Assembly: GCF_021654455.1 (NCBI RefSeq)
Contig: NZ_AP024276.1
Coordinates: 1,984,001 to 2,048,000, forward strand
Direction: 5' to 3'
From: Streptococcus parasuis
Lineage (GTDB): Bacteria; Bacillota; Bacilli; Lactobacillales; Streptococcaceae
DNA length: 64,000 nucleotides
Below, piece by piece: positions 13,928 to 22,155 of the stretch. The position numbers and the translations under genes are program-made. Each line of letters begins with the position of its first letter. Within the stretch, counting starts at the first letter, position 1. A model generated the notes under the pieces. It had not been told where the DNA came from and did no database searches. It saw only the letters and a list, made by a program, of their open reading frames with translations.

Positions 13928-15025
13928 ATGATTATTGGTGTTCCTAAAGAGATTAAAAACAATGAAAATCGTGTCGGAATCACACCAGCAGGTGTCCTGA
14001 GTTTTACACAAGCAGGTCACGAAGTTTGGGTAGAAAAAGGAGCTGGTCTTGGATCTGGTTATAGTGATGCAGAATATGAAGCACAAGGTGCCATTCTCAA
14101 AAATACTGCCGAAGAAACCTGGGCAGCCGACATGGTGCTCAAGGTTAAAGAACCACTAGAAAGTGAATACACATTCTTTCGTACAGACCTGTTACTCTTT
14201 ACCTATCTCCACCTAGCTCCTGCACCAGAGTTGACTCAAGCTTTGATAGACGGTGATGTGATTGCCATCGGCTATGAAACGGTTGTTGACCACGGTACCC
14301 TTCCTCTCCTAAATCCTATGAGTGAGGTTGCTGGTCGCATGGCTACACAACTGGGTGCCCAATTCCTGACTAAAATTGAGGGTGGTTCAGGCATCCTCCT
14401 TGGCGGTGTTCCTGGAGTGAGAAAAGGCCATGTTGTTATCATCGGTGGCGGAAATGTCGGTGTCAACGCTGCGCAAATGGCTGTCGGTCTAGGCGCAAAA
14501 GTGACGATTTTAGATATCAATCCAAAACGCCTGGCTGAGCTAGACGCACAATTCGATGGCAAGGTTCAAACCCTCATGTCCAATACACTCAATATTACTG
14601 AAAGTGTAAAAGAGGCCGATCTATTGATTGGGGCAGTCCTTATCCCAGGAGCACGCGCACCGAAATTAGTGACCAAGGAAATGGTTGCGAGTATGAAGCC
14701 TGGCTCTGTCATCATCGATGTTGCTGTAGACCAAGGTGGCATCATTGAAACAGCCGACCGTGTCACCACACATGACAATCCAACCTACCTAGTAGATGGA
14801 GTTGTTCACTATGCGGTTGCCAACATGCCTGGTGCTGTTGCACGTACATCCACTCAGGCACTCACAAATGCCACCCTTCCTTACGCTCTTGAATTAGCCA
14901 ATAAGGGAGCAGAGCAAGCTATCGCTGACAGCACAGCCCTACGAACAGGTCTAAACATCTATCGTGGCAAAGTAACCAACCAAGCCGTTGCTGCTTCGCT
15001 TGGACTTGCCTATTCTGATATCTAA
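13928..15025 (+). CDS. ald: Alanine dehydrogenase
   Basis: Catalyses the reversible NAD-dependent deamination of L-alanine to pyruvate and ammonia. 365 residues, close to the usual 370. The N-terminal [20 protein letters not shown], the substrate-domain signature and the NAD motif [13 protein letters not shown] (about 171-183) are clear, as are Lys in KVKEP (about 74) and His in YLHLAPAP (about 95) of the active site. A GGAG site precedes the ATG. It is monocistronic with a shared downstream terminator. A possible cre site upstream hints at carbon control. Confidence 0.94.
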   Translation: MIIGVPKEIKNNENRVGITPAGVLSFTQAGHEVWVEKGAGLGSGYSDAEYEAQGAILKNTAEETWAADMVLKVKEPLESEYTFFRTDLLLFTYLHLAPAPELTQALIDGDVIAIGYETVVDHGTLPLLNPMSEVAGRMATQLGAQFLTKIEGGSGILLGGVPGVRKGHVVIIGGGNVGVNAAQMAVGLGAKVTILDINPKRLAELDAQFDGKVQTLMSNTLNITESVKEADLLIGAVLIPGARAPKLVTKEMVASMKPGSVIIDVAVDQGGIIETADRVTTHDNPTYLVDGVVHYAVANMPGAVARTSTQALTNATLPYALELANKGAEQAIADSTALRTGLNIYRGKVTNQAVAASLGLAYSDI

Positions 15026-15107
15026 ATCTAGCAATCATTACAAACACTAATTCTTTTCCAGTTACTATTTATGCTTAACTCAAGTAATAAACCGGTCTAT
15101 ATAAACC

Positions 15108-15138
15108 AAAAAATCCTAGCTCCAAACTAGGATTTTTC
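15108..15138. terminator. Bidirectional terminator between ald and the YeiH-type gene
   Basis: AAAAATCCTAG (15109-15119) pairs with CTAGGATTTTT (15127-15137), T runs on both strands. Confidence 0.88.
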
Positions 15139-15145
15139 TATTTTA

Positions 15146-16168
15146 TTACCAAATTCCCAAGATTGCCTGCCAAACCAGTGTCAGCACAGTCACGCCCAGC
15201 CAGCAAACTAGTCCGACCAGAAGTGTAGCTCTGCCATTTTTCACCAAAGAAAAGACATTTGTTCGCAAACCAATAGCAACCATGGCCATGCAAATGAGGA
15301 ACTTGGACAGGCTTTTAAGTGGAGTAAAAACCGCCGTTCCCACTCCAAAATGACCTGCGATTGTTGTCACCAGACTGGCTAGGATAAAATACAAAATAAA
15401 AGTCGGAAAACCTGTCAGGAGGGACTTCTTGTCTGCCTTAAGACCCTTACCTCGGGTTTGCCAAATTGCTAAAACTGTTGTAATAGGAATAATGGCTAAA
15501 GTTCGTGTTAACTTAACCGTCACTGCTATATCCAAGGTCTGACTGCCCAATCCGTAAAGGCTGTCCCAGGTGGCTGCTGTTGCGGTGACCGACGAGGTAT
15601 CATTGACCGCCGTTCCGGCGAACATTCCAAAGGCCTGACCCGAATCGGTCGAAAACCCAAGCCAGGTTGCCAAAGTCGGAAAGACCAAGGCCGCAAAGAC
15701 ATTAAAAAGAAAGATGACAGAGATTGCTTGTGCTACATCCTCATCATCCGCCTTAATAATAGGAGCTGTCGCCGCAATGGCAGAGCCGCCACAGATAGAG
15801 GTCCCAACGCCAATTAAGGTTGCCAGATGAGATGAAATCGGTAGCCATTTCCACATCAAGAAGGCCAAAAATAAAGCGAAACTGATAGTTGAAAGAATAA
15901 TTGGAAGAGATTGACGTCCAACAGCCAATACCGCTGATAAGTTTAATCCAAATCCCAAACAAATCACCGCATACTGTAAAATTTTCTTGGAAGTAAAGGT
16001 TAAGCCTGACTGAAATGTATTTTTAATTGAAAAATAAGGATACAGACTCATCCCGATTAGAAGGGAGAAGACTGGCCCACCCACAAGGGGAAACAACTGA
16101 CCTAACCACTGACCCACCAAAGCCAAAAGGAAACAAAGTCCGACACCTTTGGCATTTTCCTTTACCAT
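15146..16168 (-). CDS. YeiH/UPF0324 family membrane transporter (putative anion exporter)
   Basis: 340 residues and about ten hydrophobic helices spread over the whole length. Family marks include LIGVGTSICGGSAIAATAPII (half-membrane loop, about 138-158; Gly/Cys-rich) and GTAVNDTSSVTATAA (about 197-211). Some annotations call the family a putative sulfate exporter, but this is weakly supported. It starts nine bases after azlD ends on the same strand, so it is probably co-transcribed with azlCD. Substrate not known. Confidence 0.85.
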   Translation of the reverse strand: MVKENAKGVGLCFLLALVGQWLGQLFPLVGGPVFSLLIGMSLYPYFSIKNTFQSGLTFTSKKILQYAVICLGFGLNLSAVLAVGRQSLPIILSTISFALFLAFLMWKWLPISSHLATLIGVGTSICGGSAIAATAPIIKADDEDVAQAISVIFLFNVFAALVFPTLATWLGFSTDSGQAFGMFAGTAVNDTSSVTATAATWDSLYGLGSQTLDIAVTVKLTRTLAIIPITTVLAIWQTRGKGLKADKKSLLTGFPTFILYFILASLVTTIAGHFGVGTAVFTPLKSLSKFLICMAMVAIGLRTNVFSLVKNGRATLLVGLVCWLGVTVLTLVWQAILGIW

Positions 16169-16177
16169 AAAACCCTC

Positions 16178-16504
16178 CTAAAATATCAAACGTAATGCCG
16201 CGGTTGTAACAACCCCAACCAAAACTGCTAAGAGAATATTTTTTGTCTTCAAGACTACAAAAAATGTCGGAAGAATAGCTAGACTTTCTACCGGGAGAAT
16301 ACTTGGCAAGGAGCCAACTTTCTCATCCATAATACTGGAAAGGGTCAACGCAAAAATGATAGTGATTGGCAAAAAGCTGAGGAATTTCACCAACTTTGGA
16401 GGGAGGGATTTGTTCTGCGTCAGTACAAAAGGTAGGACGCGTGGTACCCAAGTCACAAGGGCCGCCGCTAGAATAATCAATAGAATACTAGTTTTTATCA
16501 TCAA
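16178..16504 (-). CDS. azlD: AzlD-type branched-chain amino acid exporter subunit
   Basis: Small membrane subunit of the AzlCD two-component exporter. 108 residues with four hydrophobic helices, the usual length. The motif TWVPRVLPFVLTQNKSLPP near residues 18-36 is typical for AzlD. Its start overlaps the end of azlC by 17 bases, which suggests translational coupling. Confidence 0.88.
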   Translation of the reverse strand: MMIKTSILLIILAAALVTWVPRVLPFVLTQNKSLPPKLVKFLSFLPITIIFALTLSSIMDEKVGSLPSILPVESLAILPTFFVVLKTKNILLAVLVGVVTTAALRLIF

Positions 16505-17189
16505 TCATCACCCCCACAAAACAACCCAAAATTGTCGACAAGAGCACAGCCACATAAGACGACACTAGCACAGACAGTCCGACATAGGCTAGACCAACCG
16601 CCAGCAAAATCAAGCCGATTTTTTTCAAAGGAATAGTCCGAGCCATCGCCTCTAGTTGCCCTGAGAAAATCCCGACAAACATAGCGACCAAGGCAAAGTC
16701 CAACCCAAATTGCTCAGGATTTGGAATAAGACCACCAATCAGATTGCCTAGAGTCGTAAATGTAACCCAAGAAGCGTAGCCAGCAAAATTATTTCCGTAC
16801 ATCCAATTTGGTACTACCTGCTTATCTTCAATATGCTTCCGCAACAATAAAGCATACGATTCATCCGTCACAAACGAACCTATCAAAATATTGGATCCTA
16901 GACGATTCCCTTGAAAGATTGTTGTCGCATGTAAACACATCAAAAAATTACGCAGATTAACGAAAAATACGGTCACTGCGATTGAAAGGAGTGGTGCTCC
17001 TGCTAAGATCATGGCACAGATAACAAATTGAGCACTTCCAGCATAAACAAAAAGACTCATTAAGCCCATTTCGACAGCTGAAATTCCTGAATTGACCGAT
17101 ACAACCCCGCAAGCTAAACCAATACTAGCATAGCCTAAAGCAGTAGGGATAGCATCACGCATCCCTTCGCGAAAAGCATGTTCCTTCAT
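16488..17189 (-). CDS. azlC: AzlC-type branched-chain amino acid exporter subunit
   Basis: Large subunit of the AzlCD exporter, related to YgaZ. 233 residues; motifs IPTALGYASIGLACGVV (about 12-28), MSLFVYAGSAQFV, and FFVNLRNFLMCLHA are visible. I chose the ATG at 17189, preceded by GGAAGGAG; the longer frame uses a TTG without a site. First gene of the azlC-azlD-yeiH-like run. In B. subtilis AzlCD exports branched-chain amino acid analogues; substrate here is inferred. Confidence 0.9.
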   Translation of the reverse strand: MKEHAFREGMRDAIPTALGYASIGLACGVVSVNSGISAVEMGLMSLFVYAGSAQFVICAMILAGAPLLSIAVTVFFVNLRNFLMCLHATTIFQGNRLGSNILIGSFVTDESYALLLRKHIEDKQVVPNWMYGNNFAGYASWVTFTTLGNLIGGLIPNPEQFGLDFALVAMFVGIFSGQLEAMARTIPLKKIGLILLAVGLAYVGLSVLVSSYVAVLLSTILGCFVGVMIDDKN

Positions 17190-17336
17190 TCCATATCTCC
17201 TTCCCTCTGATGACAAATCGAGAATTTATTCTCCCATTTTCTCACATTGCAACTTGATTTTCAAGTTTTCTTTTATATCCGAGTATAAAACCTTACTTGA
17301 AACAGGGCTAATGATCTATTTCAAAAGATACCAAAA
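17190..17336. other. Intergenic stretch upstream of azlC
   Basis: No gene, tRNA or clear promoter is seen. It is AT-rich with a short ACTTGATTTTCAAGT palindrome near 17251-17265 that could be an operator or a hairpin. Confidence 0.4.
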
Positions 17337-17363
17337 AAACTCCGAATAGTGCAATCGGAGTTT
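17337..17363 (-). terminator. Terminator of the ABC permease operon
   Basis: On the minus strand AAACTCCGA and TCGGAGTTT arms (17355-17363 and 17337-17345) around nine bases are followed by a T run. It is separated from its gene by element B. Confidence 0.75.
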
Positions 17364-17380
17364 CATCATGTATTTCAAAA

Positions 17381-17545
17381 TATAGTCGAATGAATTAGCT
17401 TTCAGACAAAGAACTGAGGTGCAGGTAGCTAGAACAGCCTAGTGGGCTGTTCTAGGTTGGGAATAAGACTTGCGAAACAAGTCACTTTAGTAGAGTACGG
17501 CAAGCCGAAAGTGACGATGTATCAAAGCTAATTCAAATGTCTATA
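17381..17545. repeat. Inverted-repeat element B (165 bp, BOX/MITE-like)
   Basis: Ends are 22-base imperfect inverted repeats (17381-17402 and 17524-17545, 18 of 22 matching, sharing GAATTAGCTTT). Inside are strong hairpins: CTAGAACAGCC/GGCTGTTCTAG, GACTTG/CAAGTC and TCACTTT/AAAGTGA. No coding capacity. The element lies between the permease stop and its terminator. Confidence 0.8.
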
Positions 17546-17579
17546 ATTATTGCGATCACGTATTTTAGCGCTACCGGCA

Positions 17580-18368
17580 CTAAGCTCCAAGGTCCTTTCT
17601 ATCTAATACAAGAACTGATAGAAGCAAAGAAACAATGATAACCGCACAAGCTTTTAAGAGAAATAAGGTATCAAAGGTAGTATGGCTAAAAACATCTGCA
17701 CCATTCGCGTAATAATAGGGCGTGATGAATTTCAAAAATTCTACTTTAGAAATAATCCGAACGATCATATCTATACTATATAAAATCAGTACGAGCCCCA
17801 TTGCTAAACCAATTTGCTTTTTAGAACTAATAGCTGAAAGGAGGAAAGAAATACTAGCCAGTTCCAGCTGCATTAATAAAACCAACAAATGGTAGCTGAA
17901 AAAAGAATGAAAAGAAACATCTCCCCCCAGCTGCCAAATCCCCAGACCATTCCAACAAGAAATAATACTATTGAAAATCAGAAGTTGTAAAACAACGCTG
18001 AGGTATTTCCACAATAAAATAGTTGAGCGCTTATATGGCAAGGTGTATAAAAACTCACTTGTATGCCCTTCTTCCTCCTTAGAAAGGCTCGTAACTCCAA
18101 GCATAGAAGCAAACATTCCAGCTCCGAGACCAAACATCAGGCCAATTTCCGTAGCATAATAGCCCTCTAGAGTGGCTATGCTAATCTTATCCATACCCAA
18201 TGCTTTTGTAATGTCTCCCATATTCGCATACAAATCAGCAACTCCTGTTAATTGATTCTCAACACTCTGATAGAGCCAGATAGAACCATAACAGATAAAA
18301 CCAAGTACCAGGGTCCATATAAGGAGTGTCTTTCGATTTTGTCTTAACTCATGCAACAGAATAATCAT
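17580..18368 (-). CDS. ABC-2-type transporter permease
   Basis: Membrane subunit of an ABC exporter, 262 residues with six hydrophobic segments (about 15-33, 70-95, 115-140, 147-172, 180-203, 235-255). It overlaps the ATPase stop codon (ATGA arrangement) and has a GGAGGTGGAG site inside the ATPase gene. Cargo unknown. Fifth gene of the tsaB-rimI-tsaD-ATPase-permease run. Streptococcal homologues are annotated only as ABC transporter permease; some related pairs confer peptide or drug tolerance, which cannot be claimed here. Confidence 0.85.
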   Translation of the reverse strand: MIILLHELRQNRKTLLIWTLVLGFICYGSIWLYQSVENQLTGVADLYANMGDITKALGMDKISIATLEGYYATEIGLMFGLGAGMFASMLGVTSLSKEEEGHTSEFLYTLPYKRSTILLWKYLSVVLQLLIFNSIISCWNGLGIWQLGGDVSFHSFFSYHLLVLLMQLELASISFLLSAISSKKQIGLAMGLVLILYSIDMIVRIISKVEFLKFITPYYYANGADVFSHTTFDTLFLLKACAVIIVSLLLSVLVLDRKDLGA

Positions 18369-19198
18369 TTCTCCACCTCCTCATAATAATGGAGAAACAG
18401 ATCTTCAAGAGAAGGCTCTTCTACCAAAAAATCCGTCGGCGCTAGGTCTACCAAGTGATTCAATAAGTCTTCACTTGTCCCATCGTAACGGAATTGTTTT
18501 TCTTGACCATCTTTCCAAATGGTTACATTCTTCGTTTGACTACGCGTCAGATGGTCAACTGTATCAACTACCAAAAGCTTTCCTTCTTTAATAATTGCAG
18601 CACGGTCACAATAATTTTTCACTTCCGATAAGTTATGAGATGATAGGAAACAAGTTGCCCCATTCAAGCAAGCTTCCTTGATCAGTGTAAAGAAACGCTC
18701 CTGCATCAAAGGATCCAAACCAGAGGTCGGCTCGTCTAATAGCAACAATCTTGGTTTATGTTGGAGTGCACATACAATACTGACTTTTTTACGATTCCCA
18801 AGAGATAGATCTTTGATCTTTTTATCCAAAGGAACCTCCAAAAATTCACAAATACGATCCGCTTCTGTTTGGCAATCTATTTTTCTAGCTTTCGCAGCCA
18901 AACGGATAACATCTCTAACTTTCATGTCAGGATAAAAATGTGCCTCAGATGGAAGATAGCCAATATGGGCTAATGCTTCTGTTAAGCTTGAATAAGCACC
19001 TCCCAATAATACAATATCTCCGCTTGTTTTAGAAACTAAACCAAGAATACAACGAATAACTGTTGACTTCCCAGCCCCATTTGCTCCTAAAAAACCAAAA
19101 ATCTCTCCTTGGTGAACAGAAAGATTGAGATTACTAACTGCTTGATGGCTTCCATAGTATTTATTTAGATTAGTAATCGTAATGACGTCAGATTTCAT
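18365..19198 (-). CDS. ABC transporter ATP-binding protein
   Basis: ATPase of the exporter formed with the next gene, 277 residues. Walker A GFLGANGAGKST (about 35-46), signature DLSLGNRKKVSIV (about 133-145), Walker B RLLLLDEPTSGLDP and H-loop FLSSHNLSEV are intact. The C-terminal 60 residues after VVDT form the short regulatory tail common in this group (EEPSLEDLFLHYY). I use MKSDVIT as start because AAGAAGG lies five bases upstream; an ATG five codons earlier is possible. It begins about 20 bases after tsaD. Confidence 0.88.
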   Translation of the reverse strand: MKSDVITITNLNKYYGSHQAVSNLNLSVHQGEIFGFLGANGAGKSTVIRCILGLVSKTSGDIVLLGGAYSSLTEALAHIGYLPSEAHFYPDMKVRDVIRLAAKARKIDCQTEADRICEFLEVPLDKKIKDLSLGNRKKVSIVCALQHKPRLLLLDEPTSGLDPLMQERFFTLIKEACLNGATCFLSSHNLSEVKNYCDRAAIIKEGKLLVVDTVDHLTRSQTKNVTIWKDGQEKQFRYDGTSEDLLNHLVDLAPTDFLVEEPSLEDLFLHYYEEVEK

Positions 19199-19217
19199 AA
19201 GAACCTTCTTCATCCAC

Positions 19218-20225
19218 TTATTTTTGCGGAAAAGCTAAGCTAGGCTTGGCATTGAGGTCCCAGCCAGCAAAGTTTTCCTTGTTGTATTCACTGACTGCTG
19301 CCAAGGCAATCATACCTGCATTGTCACCGCAGAGGCGAAGCGGGGGAATAATAACCTCCACATCGGTAATTTCAGCCGCCAACCGCTCCCGCAAGCCCTG
19401 ATTGGCTGCAACACCACCCGCCACGACCAAGGTTTTAACAGGGTATTTTTCCAAGGCCTTCTTGGTCTTCGCCATAAGAATATCTAAGACACAGGCTTGA
19501 AATGAGGCTGACAGGTCCACATTGGACAAGGATTCCCCTTTCTGCTGGGCATTGTGGCAGAGGTTGATAAAGGCGGATTTGAGTCCAGAAAAAGAAAACT
19601 CCAGATTATCTTCTTTTATCATAGCACGAGGGAAGTCATAAATGTCTTGCCCCTCATGAGCCAATTCATCGATGACACGACCAGCTGGATAGGGCAGACC
19701 CATGACCCGTCCTACCTTGTCATAGGCCTCGCCGACCGCATCATCTCGCGTTTCACCGACAATCTTGTAGTCGCCCGCTTCTGACACATAGACCAACTCC
19801 GTGTGTCCTCCACTGACCAAGAGGGCCAAAAGCGGAAACTCCAATTCCTTGACCGCACGCGCCGCCATCAAATGCCCTGCCATGTGATTGACAGGAATGA
19901 GTGGCAGACCGTTAGCCCAGGCAAATGCCTTGGCAGCCGAAATCCCGACTAGCAAGGCACCGACCAAGCCAGGCCCATAGGTCACCGCCACAGCCGTCAA
20001 GTCCTCTGCCGTCACCTCCGCCTCCAACAAGGCCTCCTCGATACAGGCCGTTATCACTTCCACATGGTGACGGCTGGCCACCTCGGGCACCACCCCACCA
20101 AACCGCTGGTGGCTGGCAATCTGGCTGGCAATGACATTGGACAAAAGCTCCGCATCATTTCTCAAAACAGCCACCGAGGTCTCGTCACAGGAGGTCTCAA
20201 TCGCCAAAATCAATCTATCTTTCAT
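19218..20225 (-). CDS. tsaD: tRNA threonylcarbamoyladenosine synthase subunit TsaD
   Basis: Transfers threonylcarbamoyl to A37 of ANN-decoding tRNAs together with TsaB. 335 residues from ATG (a GTG one codon earlier is also possible). Visible marks: [16 protein letters not shown] at the N-terminus, the metal-binding HMAGH (about 110-114), [24 protein letters not shown] and a C-terminal CGDNAGMIA. The start lies inside the end of rimI (overlap of 11 bases). Part of the t6A operon tsaB-rimI-tsaD, here continued by an ABC transporter. Confidence 0.96.
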   Translation of the reverse strand: MKDRLILAIETSCDETSVAVLRNDAELLSNVIASQIASHQRFGGVVPEVASRHHVEVITACIEEALLEAEVTAEDLTAVAVTYGPGLVGALLVGISAAKAFAWANGLPLIPVNHMAGHLMAARAVKELEFPLLALLVSGGHTELVYVSEAGDYKIVGETRDDAVGEAYDKVGRVMGLPYPAGRVIDELAHEGQDIYDFPRAMIKEDNLEFSFSGLKSAFINLCHNAQQKGESLSNVDLSASFQACVLDILMAKTKKALEKYPVKTLVVAGGVAANQGLRERLAAEITDVEVIIPPLRLCGDNAGMIALAAVSEYNKENFAGWDLNAKPSLAFPQK

Positions 20226-20655
20226 CACGTTCTCTCTTCATCATCACCGCGTCCTCGACAGGATGGCGGTAGTAGTCTTTTCGTTTTCCTATTTTGGTAA
20301 AATGCTGGCGTGTATAGAGGGCCTGAGCTGCACTGTTAGACTCCCTCACTTCGAGGAAGATGTCCCCCTCCCAGTCCATCACAGCAGCCATCAGTTGACT
20401 GGCGATTCCCAGCCTCTGAAAATCAGCCTTGACAGCAATCTGCAAGATTTCCATCTCATCCAGCACCGTCTGAACAGCCAAAAATCCGACCAATTCCTGA
20501 TCCTCATAGGCCAGATAATAATCCTCATCCTGACTGGCCATACTGGAGGCAATCTGTTCCAGAGTCCATGGAGATTGCTCATAGACCGACTGCATAACTG
20601 CCAACACAGCCTCCGCCAGATTTTCCTGCCCATCGTAGTGTTTAATCTCTATCAT
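20215..20655 (-). CDS. rimI: Ribosomal protein S18 N-alpha-acetyltransferase
   Basis: GNAT enzyme of the RimI family that acetylates the N-terminus of ribosomal protein S18. 146 residues, normal length. The acetyl-CoA-binding segment [20 protein letters not shown] (about 70-89) and the [19 protein letters not shown] motif (about 101-119) are typical of RimI. Start ATG overlaps the tsaB stop (ATGA). Position between tsaB and tsaD is the common Firmicutes arrangement. Confidence 0.92.
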   Translation of the reverse strand: MIEIKHYDGQENLAEAVLAVMQSVYEQSPWTLEQIASSMASQDEDYYLAYEDQELVGFLAVQTVLDEMEILQIAVKADFQRLGIASQLMAAVMDWEGDIFLEVRESNSAAQALYTRQHFTKIGKRKDYYRHPVEDAVMMKRERDER

Positions 20656-21335
20656 ACACGCTTGATATAGCTTTCTGAGCCAGCTTGGTTGTCCTTGAGC
20701 CAGTTTTCCTCTGCCTCTACACGCTTGAGATAGTTGGGCTCAAAGCTGGTGCCATCTACTGCTGGCAAGTCTTGACCGATTACTGCTAGCTGATAGGCAG
20801 ACGGCAGACTGGTCTGGTAATGGGCAGCTGGCAGAGCTTGTTCGATTTGCTCCATAAAATTTTCTACTTCGCCAACAAAGGTGATATTTTCCTTACCAGC
20901 CAGGCTAGAAAGTAAGTCTTCAAAAGACCAGTAGCGGTCTGGCTCGACTGCTCTGCCATTTTCATAAACACCTGCATAGACGCAGTTACGGCGGGCATCG
21001 ATGAGGGGAACCACCAGACCCGTCAGGCTAGGAGGAACCAGAGACTGAAGACTAGATAGCCCCACCAAGTCGATCTTGAGGGTGTAGGCCAAGGTCTTGG
21101 CAGTCGCCACCGCCACCCGAAGACCCGTGTAGGAGCCCGGTCCTTGAGCGACCACGATCCTATCCAAGTCTTTGGGCGTCCATCCCACCTGTTCTACCAA
21201 AAAATCGACCACAGGCATGAGGCTGATACTATGATTTTTCTTAACGGCCAGCAGGGTTTCCGCCTGCAAACGACCGTCCTCCACCAAGGCCACCGACAAG
21301 GCTTGGTTAGAGCTATCTAAAGCTAGTATTTTCAT
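20652..21335 (-). CDS. tsaB: tRNA threonylcarbamoyladenosine biosynthesis protein TsaB
   Basis: Inactive TsaD paralogue that scaffolds the t6A synthase. 227 residues from MKILALD, chosen because AGGAAAGAG lies just upstream; the longer frame would read through element C. Marks: LALDSSNQALSVAL, VVAQGPGSYTGLRVAVATAKTLA (about 69-91), and PLIDARRNCVYAG. First gene of the tsaB-rimI-tsaD-ABC operon. Confidence 0.93.
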   Translation of the reverse strand: MKILALDSSNQALSVALVEDGRLQAETLLAVKKNHSISLMPVVDFLVEQVGWTPKDLDRIVVAQGPGSYTGLRVAVATAKTLAYTLKIDLVGLSSLQSLVPPSLTGLVVPLIDARRNCVYAGVYENGRAVEPDRYWSFEDLLSSLAGKENITFVGEVENFMEQIEQALPAAHYQTSLPSAYQLAVIGQDLPAVDGTSFEPNYLKRVEAEENWLKDNQAGSESYIKRV

Positions 21336-21355
21336 AAGTTTCTCTTTCCTTACGT

Positions 21356-21505
21356 CATTCGGTTTGCTTTTATTACTGCAACGCATGAGGAAACTTCGTT
21401 TCCGTATTTCCCACTTCAAACAATACACTGTATTGTTTGAACTCCCTTTACCGTACTCCAGTACAGCCCGCAGCTCGTTGCCTAGTACTAAAAGCAAACT
21501 GAAAG
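21356..21505. repeat. Inverted-repeat element C (150 bp)
   Basis: Ends are 21-base inverted repeats (21356-21376 and 21485-21505, 18 of 21 matching, sharing GTTTGCTTTTA). Inside are hairpins GGAAAC/GTTTCC, a near-perfect palindrome TTCAAACAATACA-C-TGTATTG and GTACT/AGTAC. No coding capacity. It lies directly upstream of tsaB, so the tsaB promoter must be inside or beyond it. Confidence 0.7.
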
Positions 21506-21561
21506 ACTTTTCAATGCTACTCTCTATTGTAAGCTATCTTGAAGTTTTTTTCAAATAATGG

Positions 21562-21588
21562 AAAAGACTGGGGTGTGATTTCCCAGTC
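21562..21588 (-). terminator. Terminator behind the broken regulator
   Basis: On the minus strand GACTGGG and CCCAGTC arms around nine bases are followed by TTTTCC. Confidence 0.7.
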
Positions 21589-21590
21589 AG

Positions 21591-21847
21591 TTATTCTTTT
21601 CTCTTCAATTCCACCACTTGATCATATTGAATATCCTCGTCGATATGGTGGGCGATTCATGAACTAATGTTGATTCCCTCAACTGCCACAATCAACTTAT
21701 CTGCCGCCAACATAGATTTTCCAGACTCAAAGCGTGACAATTGAGCTGCTGTAAAGTCTCCACCGACAACATCCTTTTGCTTGACCAAGCGAGAACGACG
21801 GAGTTCTCGATAAAATTACCTAACCCTACCTCTGGTGCTGTCCCCAT
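21591..21847 (-). pseudogene. Rgg/XRE-type transcription regulator remnant (frameshifted, in-frame stop)
   Basis: From an ATG with a GAGGAAG site the frame gives MGTAPEVGLGNFI and then loses the family. Shifting frame at about 21809 restores a helix-turn-helix typical of Rgg/GadR/MutR proteins (RELRRSRLVKQKDVVGG, then FTAAQLSRFESGKSML and AADKLIVAVEGI). A TGA follows after INISS, and a further 21 residues in frame end at TAA (21591-21593). Full Rgg proteins have about 280-300 residues, so most of the gene is gone. Promoter and terminator are still intact. Confidence 0.75.
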
Positions 21848-21892
21848 GGTCTACTTCCTCTCAGTGAACCATCACAATATATTGTTAGATTT

Positions 21893-21921
21893 ATCATAAT
21901 AAACATTTATATTTTTGTCAA
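21893..21921 (-). promoter_or_regulatory. Promoter of the broken Rgg-like gene
   Basis: Minus-strand TTGACA (21916-21921), 17-base spacer, TATGAT (21893-21898). Confidence 0.7.
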
Positions 21922-21970
21922 CTTACAATGTTATATTTGTTATTCATGATAATTTCAGAAAATACCACCC

Positions 21971-22036
21971 AGGTTCTCACCTGATTTTCATTTTCCTAAC
22001 ACTTCCATTTACCAAGTCCTAACTTTATGATATAAT
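21971..22036. repeat. Left copy of 66-bp target-site duplication
   Basis: Identical over 66 bases to 23958-24023 on the other side of the insertion sequence. It contains TTTACC (22008-22013), 17 bases, TATAAT (22031-22036): a copied promoter that points into the insertion sequence. Confidence 0.92.
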
Positions 22037-22065
22037 CTCGAGTTTATCAGTTAATTCATTTCACA

Positions 22066-22099
22066 ACCGCTGTTTTTGCGATAACAGCGGTATTTTTTT
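22066..22099 (+). terminator. Terminator-like hairpin at the left end of the IS
   Basis: ACCGCTGTT pairs with AACAGCGGT and is followed by ATTTTTTT. It would stop transcription entering from the left, including from the copied promoter. Confidence 0.75.
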
Positions 22100-22143
22100 A
22101 ACATTTTATTGATATTTTTGTTGTTGTGAACGGCGGTGTATGT

Positions 22144-22149
22144 TATAAT
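22144..22149 (+). promoter_or_regulatory. Transposase -10 (extended) immediately before the start codon
   Basis: TGTTATAAT forms an extended -10. The transposase ATG begins six bases after it, at about the expected RNA start, so the message may be leaderless. Confidence 0.5.
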
Positions 22150-22155
22150 ATATTT

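Noticed and set aside
19925..20134. Pro-rich frame opposite tsaD
   Set aside because: Composition reflects the complementary strand of tsaD; no start signals.
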